A DNA stretch of 64,000 nt from Meridianimarinicoccus roseus (GTDB lineage: Bacteria; Pseudomonadota; Alphaproteobacteria; Rhodobacterales; Rhodobacteraceae). The notes beneath the pieces were generated by a model. The model made no database searches. It saw only the letters and a list, made by a program, of their open reading frames with translations, and had not been told where the DNA came from. Both the position numbers and the translations under genes were made by a program. The stretch lies in assembly GCF_003172915.1 (NCBI RefSeq), contig NZ_QGKU01000004.1, positions 1 to 64,000 on the forward strand, in the 5' to 3' direction. Below, one piece after another: positions 33,461 to 41,876 of this stretch (the first letter of the stretch is position 1; each line of letters starts with the position of its first letter).

Positions 33461-36373
33461 TTACGCCGCCCAGATCTTGCAGAGAGTGGCCTTGGTCTCC
33501 TGCATCTGGGTCACGCTGTCATAGCCATAGGTTTGTGCGGTGTTGGTCGATTCGCCGAGGACATACGGGTCGGCACCATCCGGGTACTTGTCCCGCAGGT
33601 CCACGCCTTCCATGTGCCCGCCGAAGTGGAAGGGCATGAACGCCACCCCTGCGCCGACGCGGTTGGTGACCATCGCCATGACCTTCACCTTGCCGCCTTC
33701 CGGGCCTTCGACCCAGACCTGCGATCCGTCGCGAATGCCCAGATTGTTGGCGTCGCGGGTGTTGATCTCGACGAACATGTCCTGCTGAAGTTCGGCCAGC
33801 CACGGGTTCGAGCGCGTTTCGTCTCCGCCCCCCTCATATTCGACCAGGCGGCCGGAGGTGAGGATGATCGGGTATTCCTCGCTGAAATCGTTGGTCTGGA
33901 TCGACGCGTACATCGTGGGCACGCGCCAGAACTTCTTGTCCTCGTAGGTCGGGTAGTCGGCCACGAGGTCGCGTCGGTTGCTGTAAAGCGGCTCGCGGTG
34001 CAGCGGAACCGGATCGGGGAATGTCCAGACCACGGCGCGCGCCTTGGCGTTGCCGAAGGGCGCACAGCCATGCGCGATCGCCACGCGCTGGATGCCACCC
34101 GACAGGTCGGTCTTCCAGTTCACGCCGCCGACCTTGTCGGCACCGCCGGCCACTGCTTCGATGCTGGCGCGTTCCTCCGCGGTCAGATCGCCGTCCCAGC
34201 CCAGATCCATCAGCATCTGCATCGTGAATTCCGGGTAACCGTCCTGGATTTCCGACCCGACGGAGTACACGCCGTCGGCCAGCAGGTTGTCGCCGTCGCG
34301 TTCCACGCCGAAACGGGCGCGGAAGGTCAGGCCGCCCTCTGCCACCGGCAACGACATGTCATAGAGGTTGGCGGTGCCGGGATGGTTCATCTCGGGCGTG
34401 CCCCAGCACGGCCACGGCATGCCATAGAAATCGCCGTCGGCCGGGCCGCCAACCGCACGCAGCGTGGTGCGGTCGAAGGTGTGCTGGTTGGCCATGTGCA
34501 GTTTCAGACGCTCCGGCGACTGGCCGGTATATCCAATGGTCCACATGCCGCGGTTGAATTCGCGGGTCACGTCCTCGATCATCGGTTCGTCGCCATCCAT
34601 GGCGATGTTGCGGAACATGCGGTCCGCGAACCCGAACTTCTCGGCGAACATGTGCAGGATCTTGTGATCCGTGCGCGATTCGAACAGCGGATCCATGACC
34701 TTGTCGCGCCACTGGATCGACCGGTTGGATGCCGTGACAGAGCCGCGGGTTTCGAACTGTGTGGTCGCCGGCAGCAGGTAGACGCCGTCGGTACGGTCCT
34801 GCATCACGGCCGAAACAGTCGGGAACGGATCGACCACGACCATCAGGTCGAGCTTCTCCATCGCCGTCTTCATTTCCTTCTGCCGCGTCTGGCTGTTGGG
34901 CGCATGGCCCCACAGAACCATCGCACGGGTCGGGTTCGGCTGGTCGAGGTTTTCCTTGTCTTCCAGCACGCCGTCGATCCAGCGCGACACCGGGATGCCG
35001 GTGAAGTTCATCATCTGCCGGTCGGTGCCATCGGATTCCGCGCCGGGCATGACATCGAACCGGGCTTTCAGCCAGTCGAGGTCCTCTTCCCAGACGCGCG
35101 CCCAGTGGGCCCAGGACCCCGGCGCGAGGCCGTAGTAGCCCGGCAGCGTATCCGCCAGAACGCCGAGGTCGGTCGCGCCCTGCACGTTGTCGTGGCCGCG
35201 GAAAATGTTGGTGCCGCCGCCCGCGACGCCCATGTTGCCCAGCGCAAGCTGGAGCACGCAGTAGGCGCGGGTGTTGTTGTTGCCGTTGGTGTGCTGGGTG
35301 CCGCCCATGCACCAGATCACGGTGCCGGGACGGTTGTTGGCCAGCGTGCGCGCGACGCGCTCAAGCTGGCTGCCGGGTGCGCCGGTGACGCGCTCCACCT
35401 CTTCGGGGGTCCAGCGGGCAACTTCTTCCTTGATCTGGTCCATGCCCCACACGCGGGTGCGGATGAACTCCTTGTCTTCCCAGCCGTTCTCGAAGATGTG
35501 CCACAGGATGCCCCAGACCAGCGCCACGTCGCTGCCGGGCCGGAAGCGGACGTATTCGTCGGCGTGGGCCGCGGTGCGCGTGAAGCGCGGATCGCACACG
35601 ATGACCGGCGCGTTGTTCTGTTCCTTCGCGCGCAGAACGTGCAGGAGCGAGACCGGATGCGCTTCGGCGGGGTTGCCGCCGATGATGAAGATCGCCCGGC
35701 TGTTGTGGATGTCGTTGTAGCTGTTGGTCATGGCGCCGTAGCCCCATGTGTTCGCAACGCCCGCAACGGTGGTGGAGTGGCAGATCCGCGCCTGGTGGTC
35801 GACGTTGTTGGTGCCCCAGTAGGCGGCGAACTTGCGGAACAGGTAGGCCTGCTCGTTGTTGTGCTTGGCGGAGCCGAGCCAGTAGACGCTGTCAGGGCCG
35901 CTTTCGTCGCGGATCTGCATCATCTTGTCGCCAATCTCGTTGATCGCCTGGTCCCAGCTGATGCGGACCCATTCCCCGTTTTCCTTTTTCATCGGGTACT
36001 TGAGACGGCGTTCGCCATGCGCGTGCTCGCGGACGGCGGCACCCTTGGCGCAGTGGGCGCCGAGGTTGAACGGGCTGTCCCAGCCGGGTTCCTGGCCGAT
36101 CCACACACCGTCGCTGACCTCGGCGACCACGGTGCAGCCGACCGAGCAGTGGGTGCAGACCGATTTGACCGTTTGAACGGCGCTGGCGGCTGCTGCCTGG
36201 GCGTTGGCGCGGGTGACGGTGCCGCCCGTCGCCCCGATCGCGGCGAGGCCGCCGATGGCAAGCCCGGATCCGCGCAGGAATGCGCGGCGATCGAAGGACG
36301 TACGTGCCATATCCGACAGCAGGCCTGTTCTTTGTGCGGAGCGCGGCGCCGCGTTCGTCTTTTTCTTCAGCAT
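33461..36373 (-). CDS. fdoG: Formate dehydrogenase catalytic (alpha) subunit, Cys type
   Basis: Molybdenum or tungsten bis-MGD enzyme oxidising formate to CO2, exported by Tat. 970 residues. Tat signal DRRAFLRGSGLA at residues 28-39; one [4Fe-4S] centre from Cys73, Cys76, Cys80 and Cys108; active-site ARICHS puts Cys198 where E. coli FdnG has selenocysteine, with the adjacent catalytic His. Then the molybdopterin oxidoreductase domain and a C-terminal dinucleotide-binding domain (IILTSGRLVEYE, MPFHFGGHMEG). Downstream genes supply the electron-transfer subunits. Confidence 0.96.
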   Translation of the reverse strand: MLKKKTNAAPRSAQRTGLLSDMARTSFDRRAFLRGSGLAIGGLAAIGATGGTVTRANAQAAAASAVQTVKSVCTHCSVGCTVVAEVSDGVWIGQEPGWDSPFNLGAHCAKGAAVREHAHGERRLKYPMKKENGEWVRISWDQAINEIGDKMMQIRDESGPDSVYWLGSAKHNNEQAYLFRKFAAYWGTNNVDHQARICHSTTVAGVANTWGYGAMTNSYNDIHNSRAIFIIGGNPAEAHPVSLLHVLRAKEQNNAPVIVCDPRFTRTAAHADEYVRFRPGSDVALVWGILWHIFENGWEDKEFIRTRVWGMDQIKEEVARWTPEEVERVTGAPGSQLERVARTLANNRPGTVIWCMGGTQHTNGNNNTRAYCVLQLALGNMGVAGGGTNIFRGHDNVQGATDLGVLADTLPGYYGLAPGSWAHWARVWEEDLDWLKARFDVMPGAESDGTDRQMMNFTGIPVSRWIDGVLEDKENLDQPNPTRAMVLWGHAPNSQTRQKEMKTAMEKLDLMVVVDPFPTVSAVMQDRTDGVYLLPATTQFETRGSVTASNRSIQWRDKVMDPLFESRTDHKILHMFAEKFGFADRMFRNIAMDGDEPMIEDVTREFNRGMWTIGYTGQSPERLKLHMANQHTFDRTTLRAVGGPADGDFYGMPWPCWGTPEMNHPGTANLYDMSLPVAEGGLTFRARFGVERDGDNLLADGVYSVGSEIQDGYPEFTMQMLMDLGWDGDLTAEERASIEAVAGGADKVGGVNWKTDLSGGIQRVAIAHGCAPFGNAKARAVVWTFPDPVPLHREPLYSNRRDLVADYPTYEDKKFWRVPTMYASIQTNDFSEEYPIILTSGRLVEYEGGGDETRSNPWLAELQQDMFVEINTRDANNLGIRDGSQVWVEGPEGGKVKVMAMVTNRVGAGVAFMPFHFGGHMEGVDLRDKYPDGADPYVLGESTNTAQTYGYDSVTQMQETKATLCKIWAA

Positions 36374-36478
36374 GTCTTGTCTCCCTGGCTGGCGGGGCGG
36401 GGCCCTGCGCGCTGGGTTGTTGAAATCAAACGGCGGCGTCGGGCATCGGCCCTCGCCGCGCGAGACAGGGGCGTCCGG

Positions 36479-36673
36479 TCAGAACCGGGCGCTGTCGAGA
36501 TAGGCGCGGGTGTGCGCGGTGTCCTGCAACAGGACCTCGCCGGTGGGCCCGGCAGGGGCCGCGTCGGCCTGCGTCGCGCCAAGGCTGGCTGCGGCGACAG
36601 CGGCCGGGGCCGAAACGGATGCCAGTTTCAGAAAATCGCGACGGCTTGCGCCCTCGGGGTTCTTTTCGCTCAT
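36479..36673 (-). CDS. Small Tat-signal protein of the formate dehydrogenase cluster
   Basis: 64 residues consisting mostly of a twin-arginine signal (ASRRDFLKLASVSAPAAVAAASLG) plus a short mature part ending HTRAYLDSARF. Such FdhX-like mini proteins precede the catalytic subunit in many formate dehydrogenase operons; the role is not known and may be in maturation. GGAGG lies six bases before the ATG. Confidence 0.85.
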   Translation of the reverse strand: MSEKNPEGASRRDFLKLASVSAPAAVAAASLGATQADAAPAGPTGEVLLQDTAHTRAYLDSARF

Positions 36674-36712
36674 GATGTCCTCCCTTCACGGTGCTGCGCG
36701 CGGGCAGCGATA

Positions 36713-36740
36713 GGTATACGATGACACATCGGTCAGTTAA
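36713..36740 (-). promoter_or_regulatory. Possible internal promoter before the formate dehydrogenase structural genes
   Basis: On the minus strand TTAACT, a 16-base spacer and TATACC resemble sigma-70 -35 and -10 boxes (four of six matches each). Placed in the 80-base gap between the TorD gene and the small Tat gene, it would start transcription about 30 bases before the ribosome-binding site. Confidence 0.35.
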
Positions 36741-36753
36741 AATCCATTGGCCG

Positions 36754-37362
36754 TCAGTTTCCCTGGCCCAGCCTGAACGCTTCGCGTTCAATGTCCATGA
36801 ACAGTCGTCCTATCGCACCGACGGAGCCATAGAGGACTGAATTACTTGCACTTTCCAGATCGGAAAAGAAGTGTCCGGCCCATGGGCCGACATGCCGGTT
36901 CCAGAAGGTGCGCTGTGTCTCCAGTGTCGCAGGGGCGCCGAAGCTTCCCGCGATCATTCCGCCCATCATCTCCATCAGCGAGGCGATGTTGTCCTCGGGT
37001 TCGTAGACGTTTGGTGCGCGGGTGATGCCCTGCGCGGCCATGTCCCGGCGCAGCGTCGCCAGGGGCTTTTCGTTCAGGAAGCCAGTCAGATAATAGCTGG
37101 CGTAGGGCAGCAGTTCCCCGCGGCCGAGACCAATGAAAAGCTTGGTGAATTCGCGTTCAGCCGCCTTGGGAGAAGTGACCCGCGCGACGTTCGCCAGCCC
37201 GGCGATAGCCTGCCCCATCTCGCCTGTGTCGCCTTGCAGCGCGGCCGTCTGGTCCAGCAGCGCCTGGTCCGGCGGGCCGGCCAGCAGTGCCGACAGGAAG
37301 CCATAAAGATCCGCGCGCAGGCGGTCTTCCTCGGTAATGGCGGCTATCGGGTCTGCGGTCAT
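36754..37362 (-). CDS. TorD/DmsD-family molybdoenzyme chaperone
   Basis: 202-residue all-helical cytoplasmic protein that should guard the Tat signal and cofactor insertion of the formate dehydrogenase catalytic subunit. Family pattern: RADLYGFLSALLAGPP at the N terminus, EREFTKLFIGLGRGELLPYASYYLTGFL (the LFIG...PYxSYY box), and the EPEDNIASLMEMMGGMI stretch. Start overlaps the stop of the upstream DUF3306 gene (ATGA). Confidence 0.9.
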   Translation of the reverse strand: MTADPIAAITEEDRLRADLYGFLSALLAGPPDQALLDQTAALQGDTGEMGQAIAGLANVARVTSPKAAEREFTKLFIGLGRGELLPYASYYLTGFLNEKPLATLRRDMAAQGITRAPNVYEPEDNIASLMEMMGGMIAGSFGAPATLETQRTFWNRHVGPWAGHFFSDLESASNSVLYGSVGAIGRLFMDIEREAFRLGQGN

Positions 37363-38033
37363 GTGGTAGTGTCCTGGGGTCTGTCGCCGGGCACGGCATC
37401 GAAGACGAAACGCATCCGGCGGCGCGGGGCCGGGGCGGCGGCTTCGGCCGTTCCGGGGTCCTGTTGGAGTCTTGTCGGAGTCCCGCGAGAGTCCTGCGCG
37501 GTGTCCGGTGTGTCGTTCGAAACGCCCTCTGGCTCGGGCCGGGGCGATGCACCGTGTGCTCCGTCGGGTGTTGCAGCGGCCATCGCGGTTTCGGGCGCGC
37601 CTTGCGTTGGCGGCGCTGTCTCGGCGGGGGTGTCCGCTTCCAGCGCCTCGCGGACGATCCCGCGTCCGACCTTGTAGGCGGTCTTCATAGCGGAGCCGGT
37701 GACTGCGGCGATTGTATAATCGTCGTCGTAGTCGTTCAGCCCGTCCACGCAGGCAAGCACGGGGTTCGACCCCCAAAGCCGCCGCAGCGCACGCCTCCGC
37801 AGCCGTTCCGGCACCTGCCGTGCCATGAACACGGAAAAGTCGTCGCCCTTACCAAGCGTGTCCGGGTCCGGCAGCTTGAGTTCCGCCAGCACTTCGTCAT
37901 CGGGCATCGCTTCGAGCCGGGCCTGCTGTTCGGCTTCGGTCAGTTCCACTTGCGCGGCCTGCTCGGCGCGCTCCGCCTCGGCGACACGGGCCTTGCGACG
38001 GGACCAGAAGTCGGATGCGTCGGTGCGGGTCAT
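37359..38033 (-). CDS. DUF3306-domain protein, formate dehydrogenase accessory
   Basis: 224 residues. FWSRRKARVAEAE at the N terminus and LPDPDTLGKGDDFSVFMARQVPERLRRRALRRLWGSNPVLACVDGLNDYDDDYT are the DUF3306 core. The last 80 residues are low-complexity, rich in Pro, Thr and Glu. Flanked by 4-base overlaps with DUF3305 and TorD genes. Biochemical role unknown; the family accompanies formate dehydrogenases in proteobacteria. Confidence 0.88.
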   Translation of the reverse strand: MTRTDASDFWSRRKARVAEAERAEQAAQVELTEAEQQARLEAMPDDEVLAELKLPDPDTLGKGDDFSVFMARQVPERLRRRALRRLWGSNPVLACVDGLNDYDDDYTIAAVTGSAMKTAYKVGRGIVREALEADTPAETAPPTQGAPETAMAAATPDGAHGASPRPEPEGVSNDTPDTAQDSRGTPTRLQQDPGTAEAAAPAPRRRMRFVFDAVPGDRPQDTTT

Positions 38034-38596
38034 GGCGTACGCACCTTCCGGGCACTGCCCGGCGACCGGTACACGTCGGCGGCCTGTCGGATGCGCGGGT
38101 CGCCGCGACCATCCTCGGCCCCGTCTGTACGCTGCTTGTTGCGCCGCCGCTTCACGAACGGATCTTCCTGGTGATGCGCGTCGGTGAATTCCCGCACCCA
38201 GGCGACCAGCCCCGGCGGCATCGCGATCTTTTCCACCAGTTCTTCGCCGCTGTCGGCGTAGTCCTGCGCCTCGAACGGGGATGCGGTGATGACATGCACG
38301 TCGAAGGGGATGCCGTCGGTGCGGTCGGTCTGACGCAGCACGGCCCAGACGCTGGGCGGATGGTCGGCGAGCGTCACGCGGTAAGCTTCGGTTTCGGCGG
38401 CCCAGATCGTCAGGGGGCGGGTCGCGGCGTGGTATTCCACCGCGTCGCCTTCGCGGCGCAATTCGGCCCAATCCGCGGGACCGGCCCCCGGCACCACCCC
38501 GACCGCGCGCCAAGCCCATGCCGCCCAGCGGGTCACGCCGGGCGTGCGCCGGACGATCAGCCCGACGGGAATGGAGCGATGGATCGCGCCGGTCAT
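38030..38596 (-). CDS. DUF3305-domain protein, first gene of the formate dehydrogenase operon
   Basis: 188 residues. Begins IHRSIPVGLIVRRTPGVTRWAAWAWRAVGVVPGA, the DUF3305 signature, and continues with ETEAYRVTLADHPPSVWAVLR. C-terminal tail is basic (KRRRNKQR). Start chosen at the ATG that precedes the conserved block. Divergent from the ferredoxin gene across 274 bases in which I see no clear operator. Confidence 0.87.
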   Translation of the reverse strand: MTGAIHRSIPVGLIVRRTPGVTRWAAWAWRAVGVVPGAGPADWAELRREGDAVEYHAATRPLTIWAAETEAYRVTLADHPPSVWAVLRQTDRTDGIPFDVHVITASPFEAQDYADSGEELVEKIAMPPGLVAWVREFTDAHHQEDPFVKRRRNKQRTDGAEDGRGDPRIRQAADVYRSPGSARKVRTP

Positions 38597-38870
38597 TGCG
38601 TGGATTTCCCCCCAGGATGCGAGTCGACGATGGTATGCCGTATTTCCGCTTGACCGATATTGTTCACAAGACCTATCGCTCTGGCAAGCATTTCTGACCA
38701 GTTTCCGCCAAGATGACGCGGTCAGGACGGTCCGGGATCGCGCCGGGGCCTTTCGCGGCAGGCGCAACCGCCACCGTGCAAGGGGCCGGAGCAGGGTTTA
38801 CCCTTCGGTGCGATTGTGGCTTAGGTGACGCACTTGCACGCCCTTGGGGCGCTGCGACGGGGGGATTTTC

Positions 38871-40862
38871 ATGACCAAGCGCCTTGTGCTGTGTTCCTGC
38901 GAGGGCAGCCAGACCATCGCCGCTGACACCGTCGCGGCGGCGTCGGGGATGCGCTGTTCGCGCGTCCATTCGGCCCTGTGCACGACCGAACTGTCGGTCG
39001 CGGCGGATGTGATCACCGCCGGGGACGCGATCATCGCCTGCGGACAGGAGCGCGCCCGATTCGAGGATCTGGCCGCCGAACTGGGGGCAGAGGTGCCGGG
39101 CTTTGTCGATCTGCGTGACCGCGCGGGCTGGTCCGACGAAAACGCGGCGGCCGGTCCGAAGATGGCCGCGCTGGCCGCCGAGGCGCTGCTGGCCGCGCCG
39201 GACGGCAAGTCGCTCGACGTGGTGTCGGAAGGGCTGTGCCTGATCGTCGGGCCGGGCGAAGTCGCGCTGGATGCCGCGGAACGGTTGGCGGGCGCGCTGT
39301 CGGTCACGGTGCTGCTGACCGATGGTGCGGAGCCGCCGCTGGACAGAGGCATCGACGTGATCACCGGGCGGTTGAAGCGGGTCGAAGGCGCGCTGGGCGG
39401 CTTCCGCGTGACCATCGACGCCCTGCGCCAGATGGCGCCGGGCGGGCGCGGGGGCTTCGGGTTCGGTGCGCCGCGCGATGTCGGCGTGTCGGAGTGCGAC
39501 GTGCTGATCGACCTGACCGGCGGCGTGCCTTTCGTGCCCGCGCCGCAGAAGCGAGAGGGCTATCTGCGGGCCGATCCGGGCGATCCGCTGGCCGTGGCGC
39601 GGCTCATGGTGGAAGCCGTGCAGCTTGTCGGCACCTTCGAAAAGCCGCTTTACGTCCGGCTTGAAGAGCAGCTTTGCGCCCATTCGCGTGCCGGGCAGGT
39701 CGGCTGCACCCGGTGCCTCGACATCTGTCCGACCGGCGCGATCGTACCTGCGGGTGATCACGTCAGCATCGACCCTATGGTCTGCGCGGGGTGTGGCGCG
39801 TGTTCGGCGTTGTGCCCGTCCGGGGCGATTTCCTATGACGCGCCGCCGGTGTCGCATCTGCTGCGGCGGCTGGAGGTATTGGCCCGCGTCTTCCGCGAGG
39901 CGGGTGGCACTGCGCCGCGGCTGCTGGTGCATGACACTGCGCACGGGGCTGAAATGATCCGCCTGTGCGCGCGGTTCGGGCGCGGCCTGCCCGCCGACGT
40001 CATCCCGCTGGAACTGGACGTGATTTCCGGCTTCGGCCATGCCGAGATGCTGGCGGCGCTGGCCAGTGGCTTCGCGGCGGTGGACCTGTTGCTGGCCCCG
40101 CGGACCGAGCGCGACGCGCTGGACCGCGAGTTGGCACTGGCCGAGGCGATCGCCGGGCCGGGCCGCCTGCGGCTGCTGGACGTGACCGATCCGGACGCGC
40201 TGCCGGGGCTTCTGTATGGTGCTGCGGTGCCCGCGTCGGTGGCGGACCCGGTGCTGCCGATGGGTGGGCGGCGGCAGGTCGCGCGGCTGGCGGGCCAGGC
40301 GCTGAACCCAGGTGCGGCGGCGCCGCTGCCGCTGCCCGAGGGCGCGCCCTATGGCGCCGTACTGGTGAACACGGAGGCCTGCACGCTGTGCCTGTCCTGC
40401 GTGTCGCTGTGCCCGTCCGGCGCGCTGATCGACAACCCGGACCGGCCCGAGTTGCGCTTCCAGGAGGATGCCTGCCTGCAATGCGGCATCTGCCGGACGA
40501 TCTGCCCCGAGGACGCCATCGCACTGGAGCCGCGGCTTGACCTTTCGGACGCGGCGCTGGGGCAGCAGGTGCTGAACGAGGAAGAGCCGTTCGCCTGCGT
40601 GGAATGCGGCGCGCTGTTCGGGGTGAAGTCCACGGTTGAGAAGATCACCGAGAAGCTGGCCGGCAAGCACAGCATGTTCGGCAGCGGCGACGCGGCGCGG
40701 ATGATCCAGATGTGTGACGACTGCCGGGTGAAGGCGCAGTTCGGGCGCAGCGACAACCCGTTCGCCATGGGCGGGCCGCGCCGTCCGCGCACCACCGACG
40801 ACTACCTGGCGGACCGGGGCGACGCGGGGCCGTTCGGCCCGTCCGGCCGCAAGGATCACTGA
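38871..40862 (+). CDS. Multi-cluster 4Fe-4S ferredoxin-type protein near formate dehydrogenase
   Basis: 663 residues, no signal peptide, cytoplasmic. Four cysteine clusters: CTRCLDICPTGAI and CAGCGACSALCPSGAI (near residues 278-320), CTLCLSCVSLCPSGAL and CLQCGICRTICPEDAI (near 505-550), plus an N-terminal VLCSCEGSQ and a C-terminal CVECG ... MCDDC pair that may bind metal. The family accompanies formate dehydrogenases and probably shuttles electrons for cofactor maturation or the reverse reaction; not proven. Start preceded by GGGGGA. Its stop overlaps the convergent cytochrome gene by seven bases. Confidence 0.87.
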   Translation: MTKRLVLCSCEGSQTIAADTVAAASGMRCSRVHSALCTTELSVAADVITAGDAIIACGQERARFEDLAAELGAEVPGFVDLRDRAGWSDENAAAGPKMAALAAEALLAAPDGKSLDVVSEGLCLIVGPGEVALDAAERLAGALSVTVLLTDGAEPPLDRGIDVITGRLKRVEGALGGFRVTIDALRQMAPGGRGGFGFGAPRDVGVSECDVLIDLTGGVPFVPAPQKREGYLRADPGDPLAVARLMVEAVQLVGTFEKPLYVRLEEQLCAHSRAGQVGCTRCLDICPTGAIVPAGDHVSIDPMVCAGCGACSALCPSGAISYDAPPVSHLLRRLEVLARVFREAGGTAPRLLVHDTAHGAEMIRLCARFGRGLPADVIPLELDVISGFGHAEMLAALASGFAAVDLLLAPRTERDALDRELALAEAIAGPGRLRLLDVTDPDALPGLLYGAAVPASVADPVLPMGGRRQVARLAGQALNPGAAAPLPLPEGAPYGAVLVNTEACTLCLSCVSLCPSGALIDNPDRPELRFQEDACLQCGICRTICPEDAIALEPRLDLSDAALGQQVLNEEEPFACVECGALFGVKSTVEKITEKLAGKHSMFGSGDAARMIQMCDDCRVKAQFGRSDNPFAMGGPRRPRTTDDYLADRGDAGPFGPSGRKDH

Positions 40863-41596
40863 TGCCGGATCGGTGCCCCGAGATCGGCCGGCGGCATCCG
40901 CTGCACGAAGGCGAGAATCGCATCGAGATCGTCCAGCGTCATCGCCACGGGCGCGATCGGCGAAGGGCGGTCGATCGGGAAGGGCGGAGTGATGCCTTCG
41001 ATCTGGGTGAAGGCGCCGTGCGGATTGAGCGCGAAGAACCCTTCGAAGCGGCGCGCCCAGTCGGGCATCGCGCGCAGCACGCCGAAGGACGGCGTGGAGC
41101 CGAGCCCGTTCATGCGGTTGCGATCGTCGATCACGTGGCATCGGCCGCAATGCACCAGCGACAGGTCGGACCCGGCCGCAGCGTCGCCCTCGTAGGCAAT
41201 GGTGCGGCGGACCTCTGCCGCGGCGTCGGGCGCGGCGAATGCGGGCTCGCCGGCAGCTTCGGTGTAGCTGTCGATGGTGTTGCGCCCGACTTCGGAGGTG
41301 AGCCAGTCCGCGAAGCGCTGCGCGGCCTCGCTGTCCGCCGGTCCGAGCCGCAGAACGGTGTCCCCTGCGGCAAGCGCCGGCACCCCTGGCGCGTCCTCGG
41401 CCAGCACCAGCGCGCCATCCGGGGCCAGCGTCACGCGCACGCGGGTCTTCAGGGTGAAGCGCGGCAGGATGAACTGCCACAGCCCGCTGTCCGCGATCGC
41501 GCTCGGCACGGCCAGTGTCACGGGGTTGTCCTGTGCGGCGGCCGGGAACGCGGGCAGCAGCAGGGCACAGACAAGCAGGATACGACGGATTTGCAC
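40856..41596 (-). CDS. Cytochrome c fused to a reduced TupA-like binding domain
   Basis: 246 residues, exported (RRILLVCALLLPAFPAAAQ). Residues about 25-125 look like the two ends of a tungstate/molybdate-binding protein: DSGLWQFILPRFTLKTRVRVTL matches the start and RFADWLTSEVGRNTIDSYT the end, with the central 150 residues missing. A cytochrome c domain follows with CGRCH at 150-154. I start it at the GTG at 41596 because GGGAGGAAGG stands right before it; the ATG at 41617 has no such site. Convergent with the ferredoxin gene. Confidence 0.8.
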   Translation of the reverse strand: MQIRRILLVCALLLPAFPAAAQDNPVTLAVPSAIADSGLWQFILPRFTLKTRVRVTLAPDGALVLAEDAPGVPALAAGDTVLRLGPADSEAAQRFADWLTSEVGRNTIDSYTEAAGEPAFAAPDAAAEVRRTIAYEGDAAAGSDLSLVHCGRCHVIDDRNRMNGLGSTPSFGVLRAMPDWARRFEGFFALNPHGAFTQIEGITPPFPIDRPSPIAPVAMTLDDLDAILAFVQRMPPADLGAPIRHQ

Positions 41597-41684
41597 GGTC
41601 CTTCCTCCCTCGGACATGTGCAGGCAAGACTAGGCGCGGCGCCGGGCGCCGGTCAACGGAGTTGAGGAAACGGAGAGCGACACG

Positions 41685-41876
41685 ATGAGCGACGACGATT
41701 TCAACATGAGCATGCGCAAGTTCCTGAAACAGGTCGGCGTGACCTCGCAGCAGGCCATCGAGGAGGCGGTGCGCGACGCCGACGCGGCCGGCCCGTTCGA
41801 GGCGAAGGTGGTGCTGAGCATCCCCGAGCTGGGTCTTGAGCATGTCGTGACCGGCACGATCAAGGGGCGCGGCTGA
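41685..41876 (+). CDS. DUF6494 small protein
   Basis: 63 residues. DFNMSMRKFLKQVGVTSQQAIEEAVRD is the family pattern, followed by a predicted beta segment with VVLSIPELGLEHVVTGTIKG. The stop directly abuts the next ATG. Cytoplasmic; function unknown. The family sits next to Mrp/ApbC and formate-dehydrogenase-linked genes in Rhodobacteraceae. Confidence 0.85.
   Translation: MSDDDFNMSMRKFLKQVGVTSQQAIEEAVRDADAAGPFEAKVVLSIPELGLEHVVTGTIKGRG

Noticed and set aside
33461-36373. Selenocysteine in the formate dehydrogenase catalytic subunit
   Set aside because: The active-site codon is a Cys codon (ARICHS) and the frame has no in-frame TGA.
33449-36724. 1,091-codon plus-strand open frame opposite the formate dehydrogenase catalytic gene
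   Set aside because: Antisense shadow of a gene with full motifs; no recognisable domain and no ribosome-binding site.
41597-41617. ATG start for the TupA-like cytochrome
   Set aside because: The GTG at 41596 has GGAGG directly upstream and begins the signal peptide; the ATG region forms that ribosome-binding site.
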